Shown: positions 45,425-58,283 of the stretch, in pieces
Layout of the letters: each line of letters opens with the position of its first letter
Numbering within the stretch: the first letter of the stretch is position 1
Assembly: GCF_019703515.2 (NCBI RefSeq)
Contig: NC_059388.1
Span: 4,863,979 to 4,927,978, forward strand
DNA: 64,000 bases
Direction: 5' to 3'
DNA from: Myxocyprinus asiaticus
Taxonomy: Eukaryota > Chordata > Actinopteri > Cypriniformes > Catostomidae
Position numbers and translations under genes: made by a program
Notes under the pieces: generated by a model
The model's input: the letters and a program-made list of their open reading frames with translations, nothing else
Told to the model about the DNA's origin: nothing
Database searches by the model: none

Positions 45425-45960
45425 GACAGGGGAAGGCTCATTAATATTCACGAGGAAAGCGCTAACTGATTGGTCAGTGAGACGTTCCGATCCCCTGCCA
45501 TCCTATGTTTCAGAAATGAGTTTGAAATAAAGAGAGTTTTACACGTGAGTTATGCGGTGACGTCACTGTGAGTCTGCGTGTGTATTTGTGTGTGTGGTGG
45601 GGTCTCTATCGCAGTGTAGAAAGCGCACAGCTGACTGGGGCTGGCAAGCATTACGTTGCATCACGAATATTAAATGAACCTTGTGAAATGTAATAGCCAC
45701 ACTTACAATTTAGCAGCGGCACTGCGCCACTGCAAAATGAATATAGGGGTAACACAGCATTATTTTCATATAAAAATGTGCTTTGCGGCAAACTATTCAT
45801 TATCGCCAAAGGTTTGCTACAGGTTCACTACTACTGGTGACTTGAAGCTGCAAACTTCTGGCAAACATTTGTGGCAAATTGCAAGCTCATTTGCATGTAA
45901 AAATAATAAGTGGCAAATTTGCAGCAAGTTTGCTGCAAGTTTTTCAGAATTCTAGATTTT
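45425..45960. repeat. MITE remnants (CAGGGGAAG and TTTGCGGCAAA types)
   Basis: 45425-45515 matches the MITE at 41798-42013. 45780-45945 carries TTTGCGGCAAAC and TTTGCAGCAAGTTTGCTGC motifs also present at 31910-32070. Both non-coding. Confidence 0.5.
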
Positions 45961-47532
45961 TTTGTAAAGATATGCATCATGACAATTTTAATTTAAACAC
46001 ACTGTTGATGAAAATATTACAAGAAATAAACAGCACTCCAAAATATTACCAATGCACTAACAATATGCTTAGAAGAATCTTGTTTTTAGAAAAATCGTGT
46101 TGAATATGGTTGATTCAAATGATCCAGTCATAGTATTTTTGAGTTTGAGCTGAAAGACCTGAACATTGGTAAACTGAAGCACTGTACTAATGGGTTAATT
46201 ATAAATGTATGTATTTATAATTACAAATAATTAACTGATACTAATGATCATCCTCTGTATGCAAGATTATTCATCTATATTCACAACATGATTTAATAAA
46301 ATAAATATATAGTGTGTATGTGCTGCACACTTCAGAGCGCTCTGTCATCTATTACACATACAGGGCATGCATGATGATCATGATGAGGTGTTTTCAGTGC
46401 ATACGCAGAACATGCAGATTATATATTTATTTAATTAAATCTCAGCCTTTTGCGGTTTAATAATCACACTAAGACATATCGCGATTTTAATTTGATTATT
46501 TGTGCATTTAAATATTAAAACTTTTTGTCCCAAATATGTAAAATTCAGAGACATTCCTTTTTTTATAGCCAGTGGCAGTTTTATGACTGGTTGATTTCAT
46601 CCATGTTTTCCACATCACTTAAATCATTGGACCCTACATGTGGTAACCGTGGTAGAAGCGGACTCCAATCGTTCATTTATTATTGAAAACGAATTTACAT
46701 CCCAAGGTGTAAAGGCCACATCACCACACTACAACCTCAGGGTGTGAACATATAAGTTTTTTTAAAAAAGCAGTCCGACCATCGACAGCTGGTAAGACAA
46801 ATCAAAAAGTTTACAAACACAACAGCAATGTTAAAACGGAAAAAAAAAAAATCTGATTTTTTTTTTTTTTTTTACTATATCAATACTTAAACTATTTTGT
46901 TGGAGCAAAGCAGAGATGACAGCAGATGAGCAGAGAATGTACATGACAGGGCTTAGTTCATGACAGTCAACTGTTGACGTTATTTAACAATAAGCAGCCG
47001 CCGGCAGTGACAAAATGATAAAGATTTGTGTATCTGACACCTTTTCCGAGTCCCGATCATTACCATGTTTGTACATGTAACAAAAACCTTGTTAGCGACA
47101 CAGGGGGTATACTGAAACAGCCCTGAACATGTATTAAGCATGACTTTAAATTATGACCCTTTGCAGCAGGTAGCTAACCCAACAGTTTTCCATCTCATAA
47201 CTATGGTAACCTTTTAACCCAGGTAGAGATTGTAAATCTATGAGGTCATAAAAGTGATAAACTACTGACACACAAACACCATAACCAAACAACGACACCA
47301 TCATGTGCAATGTAAACCTTGGCCCAATTCAACTTACTAGGAGAGTAATTTGACAAAGCACCCTGTTGTTAGGCCCAATGGCTTCAATTATTAATGGTTT
47401 ATTCAAGCATGCTGAGACCAGTGGTATTGAATAAACCAGCGGTTGAGTCTTACAGGCCAAAATAAAGGAACTGCTCGTATCATAATCTCTGCATAGCTAT
47501 ATAAACCATATCAGAGGAGAAAGCTCTTCTTC
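45961..47532. other. no gene recognised
   Basis: AT-rich DNA with poly-A/T runs near 46840-46875. Nothing coding recognised on either strand. Confidence 0.4.
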
Positions 47533-48716
47533 TTAAGCCCCTTTCACACAGACATCTCGGCATTAATCCCAGGAAAATTTGTTTCTTGGAACTGTTCTGG
47601 GACTGCAAAATTTGTTCATTCACACTGCAAGAGCTTTCCCGTAATCTGTGCTCACATTCACACACATCCCGGGATAATCATAAAGACCAAAGTGACATCA
47701 CGATGTGACGTCTAATGTACATCATCTTGAGTTTACTGATAACCGCATCTTTTCTCTCGAGAAGCCCGCTCTTTCATCCTCTTGTAAACAAATAAATTCC
47801 GTATGGTAAAACTAAATTGATGGTGGATGGCAAGTAGCTCCCTGGTAGGGAGATTTGCATGATAGACAATTTTATTAATTATATTCCGGCATTTTTACCT
47901 ACTTTTATACATAGCTCATAAGATAATGTTAATTGTTTTTTTGTTATTGGCTGCTGTCTATCAACTATGTTTTCCAAGGACAATAAAGATTGAAAGTGAA
48001 AGTGCTAATTGTCAAAAACAAAACAACAACAACAAAAAAAACAACAACAAAACAAACAAACAAAAAACATTTGTACGGTATTAAGGTGCATTGCAACATT
48101 ATTAATATTAAATAATAGAAAAATTATATTTTAAAAAACAAATAATTTTCAATGATACTGTACTGCAACAGTTTATTTGTCCATTCGATTCAGTAGTCGC
48201 GTTTGTAATTTAGTTTGATTCTAAACGGGCTAAAAATAAAGGAAACTAACTACACCGACAAGGTTAAACTATTCTTTTTTTTCTTCAGACATTAGCATTT
48301 ATTACAATCAAAAAGAATTAGGCTATTAATTTGCTGTTTATTTGTTGATGTTTTTCTTTCACTTCTTTTTTTTTTTTTTTTTTTTTTTTTGGACTAGCAC
48401 TGCCATTTTTTTCTGTATGCCTTAAGCACTTTTTAAATTTTACAAATAAAACATATTAGTAATATACACACTGTATGAATTGCGCTGCGATTAAGCATTG
48501 AGAAGCATAGAGGCAGATGTCATCTTTTCAATCACGATTTTTACAAGCAGTAAAATTGAAAGTAAAAGCTACAGTATATTTGGAGAAAAACAGAAATGTA
48601 TTATTTGGAACCTAATGTGTTGGAAAATAGCAATACATTGATTTTCCGTATCGTTATGTTCTTGCCCTTTATAGCGTTAAGAAAAATACATGAACAAACA
48701 GTTGGCCTGTCGTAAG

Positions 48717-50489
48717 TAGGGTTGCGGCGGTATACCGGTTTCACGGTATACCACGGTATGAAAATTGACAGTTATCATACCATGTACATTTGCTTATCTA
48801 AGGTATTCAGAAAAAATGCAACCTGCGCGTGCGTATCTCCTTTCCTCCTCGTCTGCCTGTCAGACTCGTTAACTTGCGCCACACACGCCAGCGAGGCCAG
48901 GGGGTCTGACATAAGTGAGTGTGTGAGTTAAAGCAGTGTTTCTCAACGGTGGGTCGCAGGGTTGTTCAGACTGGGTCGCGGACAGCAGGGAAAGAACCAG
49001 AATGCCATGGTTCTCCCACTGAAGATATTTCAGCGGCCGCCCAAGTGATAGCCTATTTAGGACTGCCGAGGCAGATTTGATGATAATCTCGCAATCAGCT
49101 AAAGGCTTCTCATCTGCACTTTCGCATGAGTGTAACGGAACCAGCTCGCGATCATGATCTGCTCTGATCTCTGGCATGCGCGTGCAACAACCGGGCTTCC
49201 CTCGATATTGCGGAGCACAGACCTCAAAACTCCATGTGACCAATTTCAATTCTAGTGAGACTTTTCTAGTTTAAAGCGTCACGGAGGAAGTCAAGTCAAA
49301 ACCATCAAACAGTAGGCAGTCCCAACCTGCCAAACATCACTAAGGAGGAAAAGAGCATCACTGTGCTATGCACAAAATTATTATAATTTTTTTCATTGCA
49401 CATCATCACCTTTACAAAATTGTTTCACGATTTTACATGAGTAAAAGTAACAGTTATATTTTGACAAAATGTTATAGTTTAATATGAAATAATCTAAAAG
49501 GTAGAATCTATTAGAATTCATTTTATATCAACAGTGGCAGTTGTAGTTAAAGTTTCAAGATGTGTTTCAATTAGTATTTATTTTTTCATAAATACTATAA
49601 TTTGTTATTATTATTACTGTTATTTAAGACTAGCTACATTGACCTAACCATGGTAATGAGGAGCCTTTCCTCCTGTGTAATATGTATGTTCTATGTATTA
49701 TATTTGAAACTAGGAAACAAATGGGATAATAATGGGCTCATATAGGTAAATATGCTCTTCAATTTTTAAAAGGGGGGAGAGAAAACTTCCTGTCGCTTTT
49801 GTTGTTGACATGACAACAAAAATAATGTCACTTGATGCATGTCCTTGTACATGAAAACCATGAACAAAACTATGCAATATAAAAGGAAATGCGACCTAGG
49901 ATACATTAAATACAGGTTACGTATTTACTATGGTGGGTCGCCACTTGATTTCCAATGTAAAATCTGGGTCCTGAAGCAAAACCAGTTGAGAACCACTGAG
50001 TTAAAGGTACAGACAGGAGCAGTCTGGCTGCGCTGTCGCGCACCTACAGTATATGTTAATTATTAATAATCATAGGACATTACTTTAAAAGCTCACACAG
50101 CTAATGTTATTTTTCATTTAGTAGTTAATTTAACATGCCATGCTAACATGTAAACTAACATGCTTTAATTATATAACATGTTATAGTTACATGCTATTTT
50201 TTTATCATGTTTATAATTCGGTTTATTATTATAATTCTGTTAGCTTTCTTATGTATTCTATTTATTTTATTTATTTTCAAAAGGGAGACTTTTTTTTTTT
50301 TTTTTACACACTTCAATTTAAAAAAAGAAAATGGTTTCAAGTTTCAATTATAATAAACCCTTCTGTTTTCACTCCTTTAAGGGTCATTGTAACTGATAAT
50401 AATAATTGTGTAATACCGTATACCGTGATACCATGATATTTTCTGAGATGGTTATCGTACCGTGAAAATCTCATACCATTGCAACCCTA
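48717..50489. mobile_element. hAT non-autonomous element with perfect 8-bp duplication (outer)
   Basis: Left end TAGGGTTGCGGCGGTATACC, right end TCTCATACCATTGCAACCCT then A. The target duplication GTCGTAAG is exact (48709-48716 and 50490-50497). Subterminal CGGTATACC/CGTATACCGTG motifs are inverted. Excluding the nested insertion of about 1.07 kb, the element is about 0.7 kb and non-coding. Confidence 0.85.
48934..49998. mobile_element. hAT (Charlie-like) element nested in the hAT above
   Basis: Left end CAGTGTTTCTCAACGGTGGG then TCGC; right end CAGTTGAGAACCACTG. The duplication AGTTAAAG is exact on both sides (48926-48933 and 49999-50006). The CAG(T/G)G(T/G)TTCTCAAC terminus is typical of Charlie-like hATs. 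No transposase domain recognised; the frame at 48869-49249 (minus) shows no known domain and starts outside the element. Confidence 0.83.
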
Positions 50490-50497
50490 GTCGTAAG

Positions 50498-52361
50498 GTT
50501 GCAAGCGCTGTGGTGAGCTAGTCACCTAAAAAGCTATATTGAGTAATTTCAAAACTGGTAAAAGTGTACTATATCTGGTTGTGTTTCTTATGTAAGGGGG
50601 TCTTTAGCCTACCTACTGTATATTCACATAGCCTACATTCTACACACATCTTCGCAAATTCATCTTCACAAAAATAAATAAATAAATAAATAAAAAAGAA
50701 AGAAAGGTTGTTTGGGAGAGCAGGCTCCAGTGGTGATTTCTCAGGGTCAGCAAAGGCTTCTCTGCTGGCGTAACATGACTAATAAATATTTTTTCATCCT
50801 TTCATTCTCATTGACCTTTTTGCCTATGTTTTTCCAATCGCTTTCCACTCCTAATTCATCTACAAATGAATAGCAAAAAACAAAAAGTTTATCCAATCAG
50901 AATTAATTTCTCAACGCTTACAAGCAAAGTGTGACAACTGTTTCACAAATCGCATGCCCGAAGCCATGCTCCTTAGCCGAAGCAGCGTGTGAGTCTGAGC
51001 TCCACCCCGTCAGGCCTTCAGAATTTCCACAGAATCCCTCAACACTGCAGTGAATAGGCATCTAAAGTCAGATTGTCAGATTCATCAGCCAATCAGATTG
51101 ATTTATTTGTTCTTGGTGGGTGTGGTCTTTAGGATATGTCCCAGTTCAGGCCTTTTAGCTGGCCTTGAGTGACGCAATCACATTTTAAGTGATGTGCATA
51201 ATTTGAAAGAGATGAGCGGGAGATGCTGATGAGTCGGCTCTCATCACTGCTGTTTTTGCTGTAGAGAAAGAGATCCTTATGGATTTAAAAACCTGTGATG
51301 TTCTGCATGATTGTGCGATTGATTAATTAAACAGGAAATGAGGGCTGATTTTTACTTCAAGCAAATTGGTAAGTGCTTTTTGCATTGTTATAGCAGCATC
51401 AGGAGTTTTCTAAATGTAAATTAGGCTGCTTGAGCATTCAGTGTCGGATCAAGTTTTGAAAAGTAACTGTGTACCCTGACGAAACAAAATGTATTGCAAG
51501 CAAAATTTAAATCGCAAATATTATTAGAGAGCATTTTCTTGGTATTAGACCTCCATGGTTCTGGCTTTCGTGCATGGATGTGTTTTTAAAATGTCAATTG
51601 GTATTATTAGTTGACTGCCACGTAATGCATGATAGGCATAAGGTGTCTTATTCATTGTGAAACTGTGTTTTCTTAATGGCATAAATCGCACTGAAGGCCT
51701 AAACTTAAAATGCACGGGCCGCCACTGAGGGGCACAAAGTAACACTTTTTGGTTTTCTTAAGTTTGTGTAAATTCATTTGGGGTTTAAAGTATTTGTCTT
51801 TTTTCACAATAATTTACACGTCTGGTACAAATATGTGGTCTTGTTTTATGAATACAGCTTGTACTTTTTTCACCATCTACCTGGAAAAAAGGAAAGTGAA
51901 ATGTTACAACATGTTACAACATTGTAACATGACCATATTACAGGGTAAAATCCCCCTCCAACAACTCTATCTGATCTAATTAAAATAAAAGATAAACTAA
52001 AATATTATGTCAATAAAAGTAATTTATTAACTTTGTCATGTATAATATAGCAGTAATTTTGACACTTGACAATGAATAGCCTACAAAAAGCCACAGCTCT
52101 CCCCTACTTCAGGTTTGGAGTGTTTCCTGCATGAGATGGCACTTTTTTTTGTCACAATTTACAAACTGGATAACCATAATTATTATTTTTATTAAGTATT
52201 CCTACATCGCAGACTTCAACCACACCATATATGAGAGGAAAATAAAGTTCCGACATTCGGTGTGCTAACACGTCAGGTTGGTGAAGCTGTAAATTTAGCC
52301 GATTGTTTTTTTTTATTTTTATTTAACTGATATTTACAATGGAGATGTTAATTTCTTTACT

Positions 52362-52369
<8 letters not shown>
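50498..52369. other. no gene recognised
   Basis: AT-rich DNA with an (AAAT)n tract at 50672-50693. Nothing coding recognised. Confidence 0.4.

Positions 52370-52423
<54 letters not shown>
52370..52423. repeat. (TA)n microsatellite, left part
   Basis: About 26 TA units ending at the Tc1 element. The tract resumes at 53997-54039, so it was split by the insertion. Confidence 0.92.
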
Positions 52424-52426
<3 letters not shown>

Positions 52427-53993
52427 GTGCATCTCAATAAATTAGAATGTCGTGGAAAAGTTCATTTATTTCAGTAATTCAACTCAAATTGTGAAACTCG
52501 TGTATTAAATAAATTCAATGCACACAGACTGAAGTAGTTTAAGTCTTTGGTTCTTTTAATTGTGATGATTTTGGCTCACATTTAACAAAAACCCACCAAT
52601 TCACTATCTCAAAAAATTAGAATACATCATAAGACCAATAAAAAAACATTTTTAGTGAATTGTTGGCCTTCTGGAAAGTATGTTCATTTACTGTATATGT
52701 ACTCAATACTTGGTAGGGGCTCCTTTTGCTTTAATTACTGCCTCAATTCGGCGTGGCATGGAGGTGATCAGTTTGTGGCACTGCTGAGGTGGTATGGAAG
52801 CCCAGGTTTCTTTGACAGTGGCCTTCAGCTCATCTGCATTGTTTGGTCTCTTGTTTCTCATTTTCCTCTTGACAATACCCCATAGATTCTCTATGGGGTT
52901 CAGGTCTGGTGAGTTTGCTGGCCAGTCAAGCACACCAACACCATGGTCATTTAACCAACTTTTGGTGCTTTTGGCAGTGTGGGCAGGTGCCAAATCCTGC
53001 TGGAAAATGAAATCAGCATCTTTAAAAAGCTGGTCAGCAGAAGGAAGCATGAAGTGCTCCAAAATTTCTTGGTAAACGGGTGCAGTGACTTTGGTTTTCA
53101 AAAAACACAATGGACCAACACCAGCAGATGACATTGCACCCCAAATCATCACAGACTGTGGAAACTTAACACTGGACTTCAAGCAACTTGGGCTATGAGC
53201 TTCTCCACCCTTCCTCCAGACTCTAGGACCTTGGTTTCCAAATGAAATACAAAACTTGCTCTCATCTGAAAAGAGGACTTTGGAACACTGGGCAACAGTC
53301 CAGTTCTTCTTCTCCTTAGCCCAGGTAAGACGCCTCTGACGTTGTCTGTGGTTCAGGAGTGGCTTAACAAGAGGAATACGACAACTGTAGCCAAATTCCT
53401 TGACATGTCTGTGTGTGATTGATGCCTTGACCCCAGCCTCAGTCCATTCCTTGTGAAGTTCACCCAAATTCTTGAATCAATTTTGCTGGACAATCATAAG
53501 GCTGCGGTTCTCTCGGTTGGTTGTGCATCTTTTTCTTCAACACTTTTTCCTTCCACTCAACTTTCTGTTAACATGCTTGGATACAGCACTCTGTGAACAG
53601 CCAGCTTCTTTGGCAATGAATGTTTGTGGCTTACCCTCCTTGTGAAGGGTGTCAATGATTGTCTTCTGGACAACTGTCAGATCAGCAGTCTTCCCCATGA
53701 TTTTGTAGCCTAGTGAACCAAACTGAGAGACCATTTTGAAGGCTCAGGAAACCTTTGCAGGTGTTTGAGTTGATTAGCTGATTGGCATGTCTAAATATTC
53801 TAATTTTTTGAGATAGTGAATTGGTGGGTTTTTGTTAAATGTGAGCCAAAATCATCACAATTAAAAGAACCAAAGACTTAAACTACTTCAGTCTGTGTGC
53901 ATTGAATTTATTTAATACACGAGTTTCACAATTTGAGTTGAATTACTGAAATAAATGAACTTTTCCACGACATTCTAATTTATTGAGATGCAC

Positions 53994-53996
<3 letters not shown>
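52424..53996 (-). mobile_element. Tc1/mariner element with identical ~201-bp terminal inverted repeats
   Basis: The left TIR (52424-52624) starts CAGGTGCATCTCAATAAATT. The right TIR (53796-53996) is its reverse complement with no difference that I could find. The flanking dinucleotides are TA inside a (TA)n tract. The length is 1573 bp. The transposase frame is intact except for two stops (next entry). Identical TIRs imply recent insertion compared with the other DNA elements here. Confidence 0.93.
52703..53734 (-). pseudogene. Tc1/mariner transposase, one frame with two TGA stops
   Basis: A single frame of 344 codons including the two stops. The N-terminal HTH is IDTLHKEGKPQTFIAKEAG, CSQSAVSKHVNRKLSG. 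The second DNA-binding part includes TEAGVKASITHRHVKEFGY. Catalytic blocks: VLFSDESKFCISF (first D), FIFQQDLAPAHTAKS (second D) and SPDLNPIENLWGIVKRK (E), i.e. DD34E type. It ends AVIKAKGAPTKY. TGA codons lie at 53534-53536 and about 53474-53476; no frameshift separates them. In-frame stops at positions usually glycine/arginine suggest single substitutions. The element could still be cross-mobilised through its intact TIRs. Confidence 0.88.

Positions 53997-54052
<56 letters not shown>
53997..54052. repeat. (TA)n microsatellite, right part, plus poly-T
   Basis: Continuation of the TA tract after the Tc1 insertion, ending in a T-run to about 54054. Confidence 0.9.
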
Positions 54053-54054
<2 letters not shown>

Positions 54055-54630
54055 CAAATTCACACAATGCCGTGAATTAAAAAAACTGAAACGGTTTATG
54101 ACAGCCATATGTTTTTTAAACCGCGGTACACCGTGAAACTGTTGAATCTCTATTCTGCACACAAACTCTTCTTCGCATGATAAATACATCATCACTACGA
54201 CACACACTTCACGGTACTGGCTCTGCTTCTGTTCACACAGACACATCCTGGGACTGACCCAGGCAATGTTACTAGGGTCTGATCCCAGGATAACATTTTC
54301 GGGCATTCCGGCACCAGCTTACCTTCACACAGAAGGCTCCCTGGAATTGATCCCACTGATATCCCGGGATCAGAGCCTAGTGTGAATGAGGTTTTAGTGT
54401 GCTTTTCTGAATGTGCCATCTGCCTGGCTGTTTCTGATACACACACAAGTGTCAATTGCAAAACTCAACATACACTGTAGATGTGTTGTTTAGCAAGTAA
54501 GTTGGAGTGCACTGACTTGACAATTCCACAAACAACTGCCTGAGTTTTTCCAACAGCCTGCCTTCCAAACTGAGAGAAAGACCTTTAGATAATAAACAAA
54601 TGTTGTTCTTGCTGCTACTGCACTTAAAAT

Positions 54631-55188
54631 TAGTGATGCACCACAATTTCGGCCGAATATGGTATAAAATGCTCTTTTCAGTTTTCGGCCGAAAGAAAAA
54701 AAAAGGCAGAAAATCTTGGCTGAAAATGTTACAGAAACTGTTACTTTAAAATCCAATAACAGAAACACTCACATGGAGAAAAAGTATTGTTTATGTAGCA
54801 CATTCAAATCCACATGCCAAGAAGTGAAGTGATCACTCTCTTTGTTATTGGAGAATTTAATAAATGCATTTTCCAGTGCTCCAATATTGTCTTTTTGTGT
54901 GTGTGTGTGTCACAGCTGTTACTGTCAAGCTCCAATTTGACATAAAAGAAGCATAAAAGCACAATTAAAGCAGTCCATATGATTGCCTTGTTCTTCTTTC
55001 TACTATATTTTATAATGAAATGTGTAGTTATAGAAAAAGTGGTTTTGTTGCATCCCAACTAATAACAACATTTAGAATGTGTTCATTCTAATTTAAAAAA
55101 ATGTAAAATAATTTTCAGTTTTCAGTCCAGTGTGTCCAGAATTTCGGTTTCGGTTTCAGCCAACAACTTTAAATTCGATGCATCGCTA
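54631..55188. mobile_element. hAT MITE (TAGTGATGCA ends)
   Basis: Left TAGTGATGCACCACAATTTC then GGCCGAA; right reverse complement TAGCGATGCATCGAATTTAA. The target duplication is CTTAAAAT (54623-54630) against CTTAGAAT (55189-55196), seven of eight. Subterminal TTTCGGCCGAA/TTCGGTTTCGG motifs fit the family. Non-coding. Confidence 0.8.
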
Positions 55189-55439
55189 CTTAGAATCCAA
55201 CTGTCATCAAGCATATTGTTGTATCATTGTCATGACTGCATTACTGGTGTTTGCGAAGGCAAGCATCACTATTACTGTTTTTCATACTTTAGAAAAATAA
55301 TAAAACACCTCAACCCTAAGTTGTCAGACTTATCATTTATGAATGGTGGATGATAAAATCCCACACACTTACATTGAAGGATGCATCCGAGTCATATCTA
55401 GAGACCAGAATATCATAAGTACTTAGGAGTGGGTTCTTT

Positions 55440-56360
55440 TGACTTTAGCCAGTAAGCAGTCACTTAGCAACCACCCATAAAACCCTAGTAACCACCTAAA
55501 ACACACCAGCAACAGCATAACAATGCCCTAAACACTAAGAACACTCAAACAACAGCATAGCAACGCCCTAGTTACCACCAAGAACAACTAGCAACTGCAT
55601 AGCAACGCCTTCACCACCAACTATAACACATATCATATCATAGTGACAATCTAGTAGCCACCCATTAAATCCTAGCAAAAGCAAACCATAGCAACACCCT
55701 AGTAACCACCACAACACCCTAGCAACCACATATCAACACTTTAGCTACCACCATATTACCCTACCAAGAGCATATCGTTGTTACACCCTAGTAACTACCC
55801 ATAAAACTCCAGCAACCACCTAGTAACACTCTACAAACCATCTAGAACACGCTAGCAACAGCATAGCAATGTCCTAGAAAACACCCAAGAGATCCTAGCA
55901 AAAGCATAGCAACACCCTAGTAACCACTAAGAAAAACCTAGGACCGTATAGCAACACCTCACAACCATCCCCAAAACAATCTAGCAAAAACATATCATAG
56001 CAACACCCTAGTAACCACCCAGAACACCATAGCAATTGCATATAACAGCAAACCGTAGTAACCACCCAGAACACCTTAGCGATGCCCTACCAACAACCTA
56101 GAACATCCTAGCAAAAGCAAAGCAACCACTAAGCATTGCCTTGCAACCATCAAAAACACTTTAGGAAAAGCATATAATAGAAACACCCTAACCACAAAGA
56201 ACAAGCTAGCAACCACCAAGCAATGCTTTGCAACCATTCATAATACTCTAGCAAATACCCTAGTGACAGCCTAGTAGCCACCCATAAAATCCTAGCAAAA
56301 GCAAAATATAGCGACACCCTAGTAACTAACAGAACACCCTTGCAGCCACATAGCAACACC
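55440..56360. repeat. CTAGCAACCAC-type minisatellite (~0.9 kb)
   Basis: Degenerate array built from AGCAACCACCCATAAAAC, CCTAGTAACCACC, CTAGCAAAAGCATA and TAGCAACACCCTAG blocks, with a rough period of 45-50 bp (for example TAGCAACGCC at 55559 and 55603). Non-coding; similar arrays are common in cyprinid genomes. Confidence 0.88.
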
Positions 56361-57639
56361 TTCTGGTTTGTCCCTCAACTCAAAATCCAACATACACCGG
56401 CTGTGTGTGACAGAATCCCCCTCTATTAGTTTTAATGATGTTCCCAAAGAGCAGCTTCCAAGCATTACAAATCTATTTAAAGAAGAATTAGGAAGACAAC
56501 AGATTAATGAATCCAAGACAAATGAAGTGCTTCAGAAGGCAACAGTGTAACAGGTGGAGACTGGTACTGTATCCACAACTAACTTCAGTCTGGCTAAACT
56601 AAAAATCACTGTTTGATTCCTGAATCTCATCTATTTCAAGCCAGTAAAAACACACGGCTCTGACACTGTCAGACTGTGGTTTAACAAATAACAGATGCTG
56701 TCATTGGTGTAACGATAATTAATCGGTTGCCACGACTTTGGCCTCACAAACAAAAAAGTTGATGGATGGATATGCATCAATGTTGTAGACTGTGGGTCTT
56801 AATCTCAGTTAGCGATAGTCACCGTTACCTCATTTTAATAAAGGACATAAAGACTGCTACTGACTATATGATGCTAAGCCAGGCACCAAAATGCTGATGT
56901 CATTCACCATGGAGAGAAATTCCACTGATACACAGAGTCTAAAGACATTCCACAAAGCAGTTCCGAGGTTTAGTATAAGCTTGAACAAACATTGTAATAT
57001 CTGTTGTCTAAACCTCGGAGGCTTTTGCGGTGTGCGATAACATTCAAGAAATTGGATACATGGTTTATGTCAACATGAGCAAGTTCTTAGCATGCCTACA
57101 TAGTAGAGTTTGCACTATTGACTTCAATGAAGACGAGTATTCCCACTTGATTTCAAACCGAACCGACTCTTTCCACATTCTCAAATGGATCTAACAAATT
57201 CCTATTCGTCAAAAGCTCCATTAGATTTCTCTAGAGTGTAAGATACTCTAAGCTCTAAGCTACTTACTACTTAATTTTGACTAGCAGTAGCATTAGAGGA
57301 TTGGACAAAAAATTGGACATGGTCCTGTCTGTTTTCGAAGCAAAAGGCTGTACATTTTAAATGTCTTCTTCTTAAAAGTTAATTTTGTAAATTTTACATA
57401 TTGTTGTGGTTTGAAATGAGTCAAGTATGCATTGCATTCTCAGCATTGATTCAAGGGGGTGCTATAATGGCATAAATTATTAGCATTTTACATGGTCTGT
57501 TTAAGGTCAGTTTTTGTCACATGTAAATTTACATGATACTGCAAGATATTTCCCAGTATACTACTGTAATTTTACTGTAACATGGTACTTAATGATTACT
57601 ATATTCATTCATACACCATGGTATTTTCATGATACCTCA
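56361..57639. other. no gene recognised
   Basis: Unique-looking AT-rich sequence. No transposon end or coding sequence recognised. Short frames such as 56368-56550 have no recognisable domain. Confidence 0.4.
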
Positions 57640-57664
57640 TTGTTGGGGCTTCGTTCAGGAGTGG

Positions 57665-57900
57665 ATTTGTTTATTAGCAATAATAATTATCAAAGATAAT
57701 TATTAAAATCAATAGAACATTAATTAGAATCAACACTAGATTATTAATGCTTCAAATCAGCAATCAAAGATAATTATTAATTATTAAAATCAATAGAACA
57801 TTTATTGGAATCAACATTACCTTATTAATCCTTCAAATCAAAAATCATCAAAGATAACTATCAATTATCAAAATCAATAGAATATTAATAAGGATTAATA
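57665..57900. repeat. ~85-bp tandem repeat, three units
   Basis: ATCAAAGATAA[T/C]TAT...AAATCAATAGAA[C/T]ATTAAT/TTATT...TCAAATCA recurs three times with small internal additions. It lies at the start of the inverted-pair element. Confidence 0.75.
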
Positions 57901-58249
57901 TTGCCGGGGCACTACCCTGGAATCAGGGACTAATAACCAGACAGTATAGCAGTCTCAATATAGGACTGTTCTCTTAAAAAAGTCGACGTCAGGAGAAAAT
58001 CGACATTCAAAAGGTAAACAATGAAGGCTTGTATCCGAGCACTGACATCTCCTGCCAGCCCTTGGCACAGGTGCATGCAGAACAATACCAAAACACTTCT
58101 CTTTAAAGTATAACAAAGTTTATTGATGCAGTAATATCAATTAATAATCAATACAATGCAGTCGATAAACTTCCGACTTCCAACTACAAACTAAACAGTA
58201 ACATGATTAGATAAGGTAACAGATCAGCCTATATTACATGAAAGGAGTG

Positions 58250-58251
<2 letters not shown>

Positions 58252-58280
<29 letters not shown>
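58252..58280. repeat. (GT)n microsatellite
   Basis: About 14 GT units within the element arm. Confidence 0.9.

Positions 58281-58283
<3 letters not shown>

Larger units (their letters stand above)
47533..54401. mobile_element. possible large DNA element interrupted by nested insertions
   Basis: The left edge TTAAGCCCCTTTCACACAGA and the right edge (reverse complement) AAAACCTCATTCACACTAGG are inverted and similar. Both are followed by CCCGGGAT/ATCCCAGG-type motifs (47555-47675 and 54235-54375). If they are the two ends of one element, it was split by the hAT pair at 48717-50489 and the Tc1 at 52424-53996. The interior includes a poly-T tract (48367-48390). Two separate decayed copies are the alternative. 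Confidence 0.4.

Noticed and set aside
48869..49249. 126-codon minus-strand frame near the nested hAT
   Set aside because: It crosses the border of the inner element and shows no recognisable domain; most likely chance.
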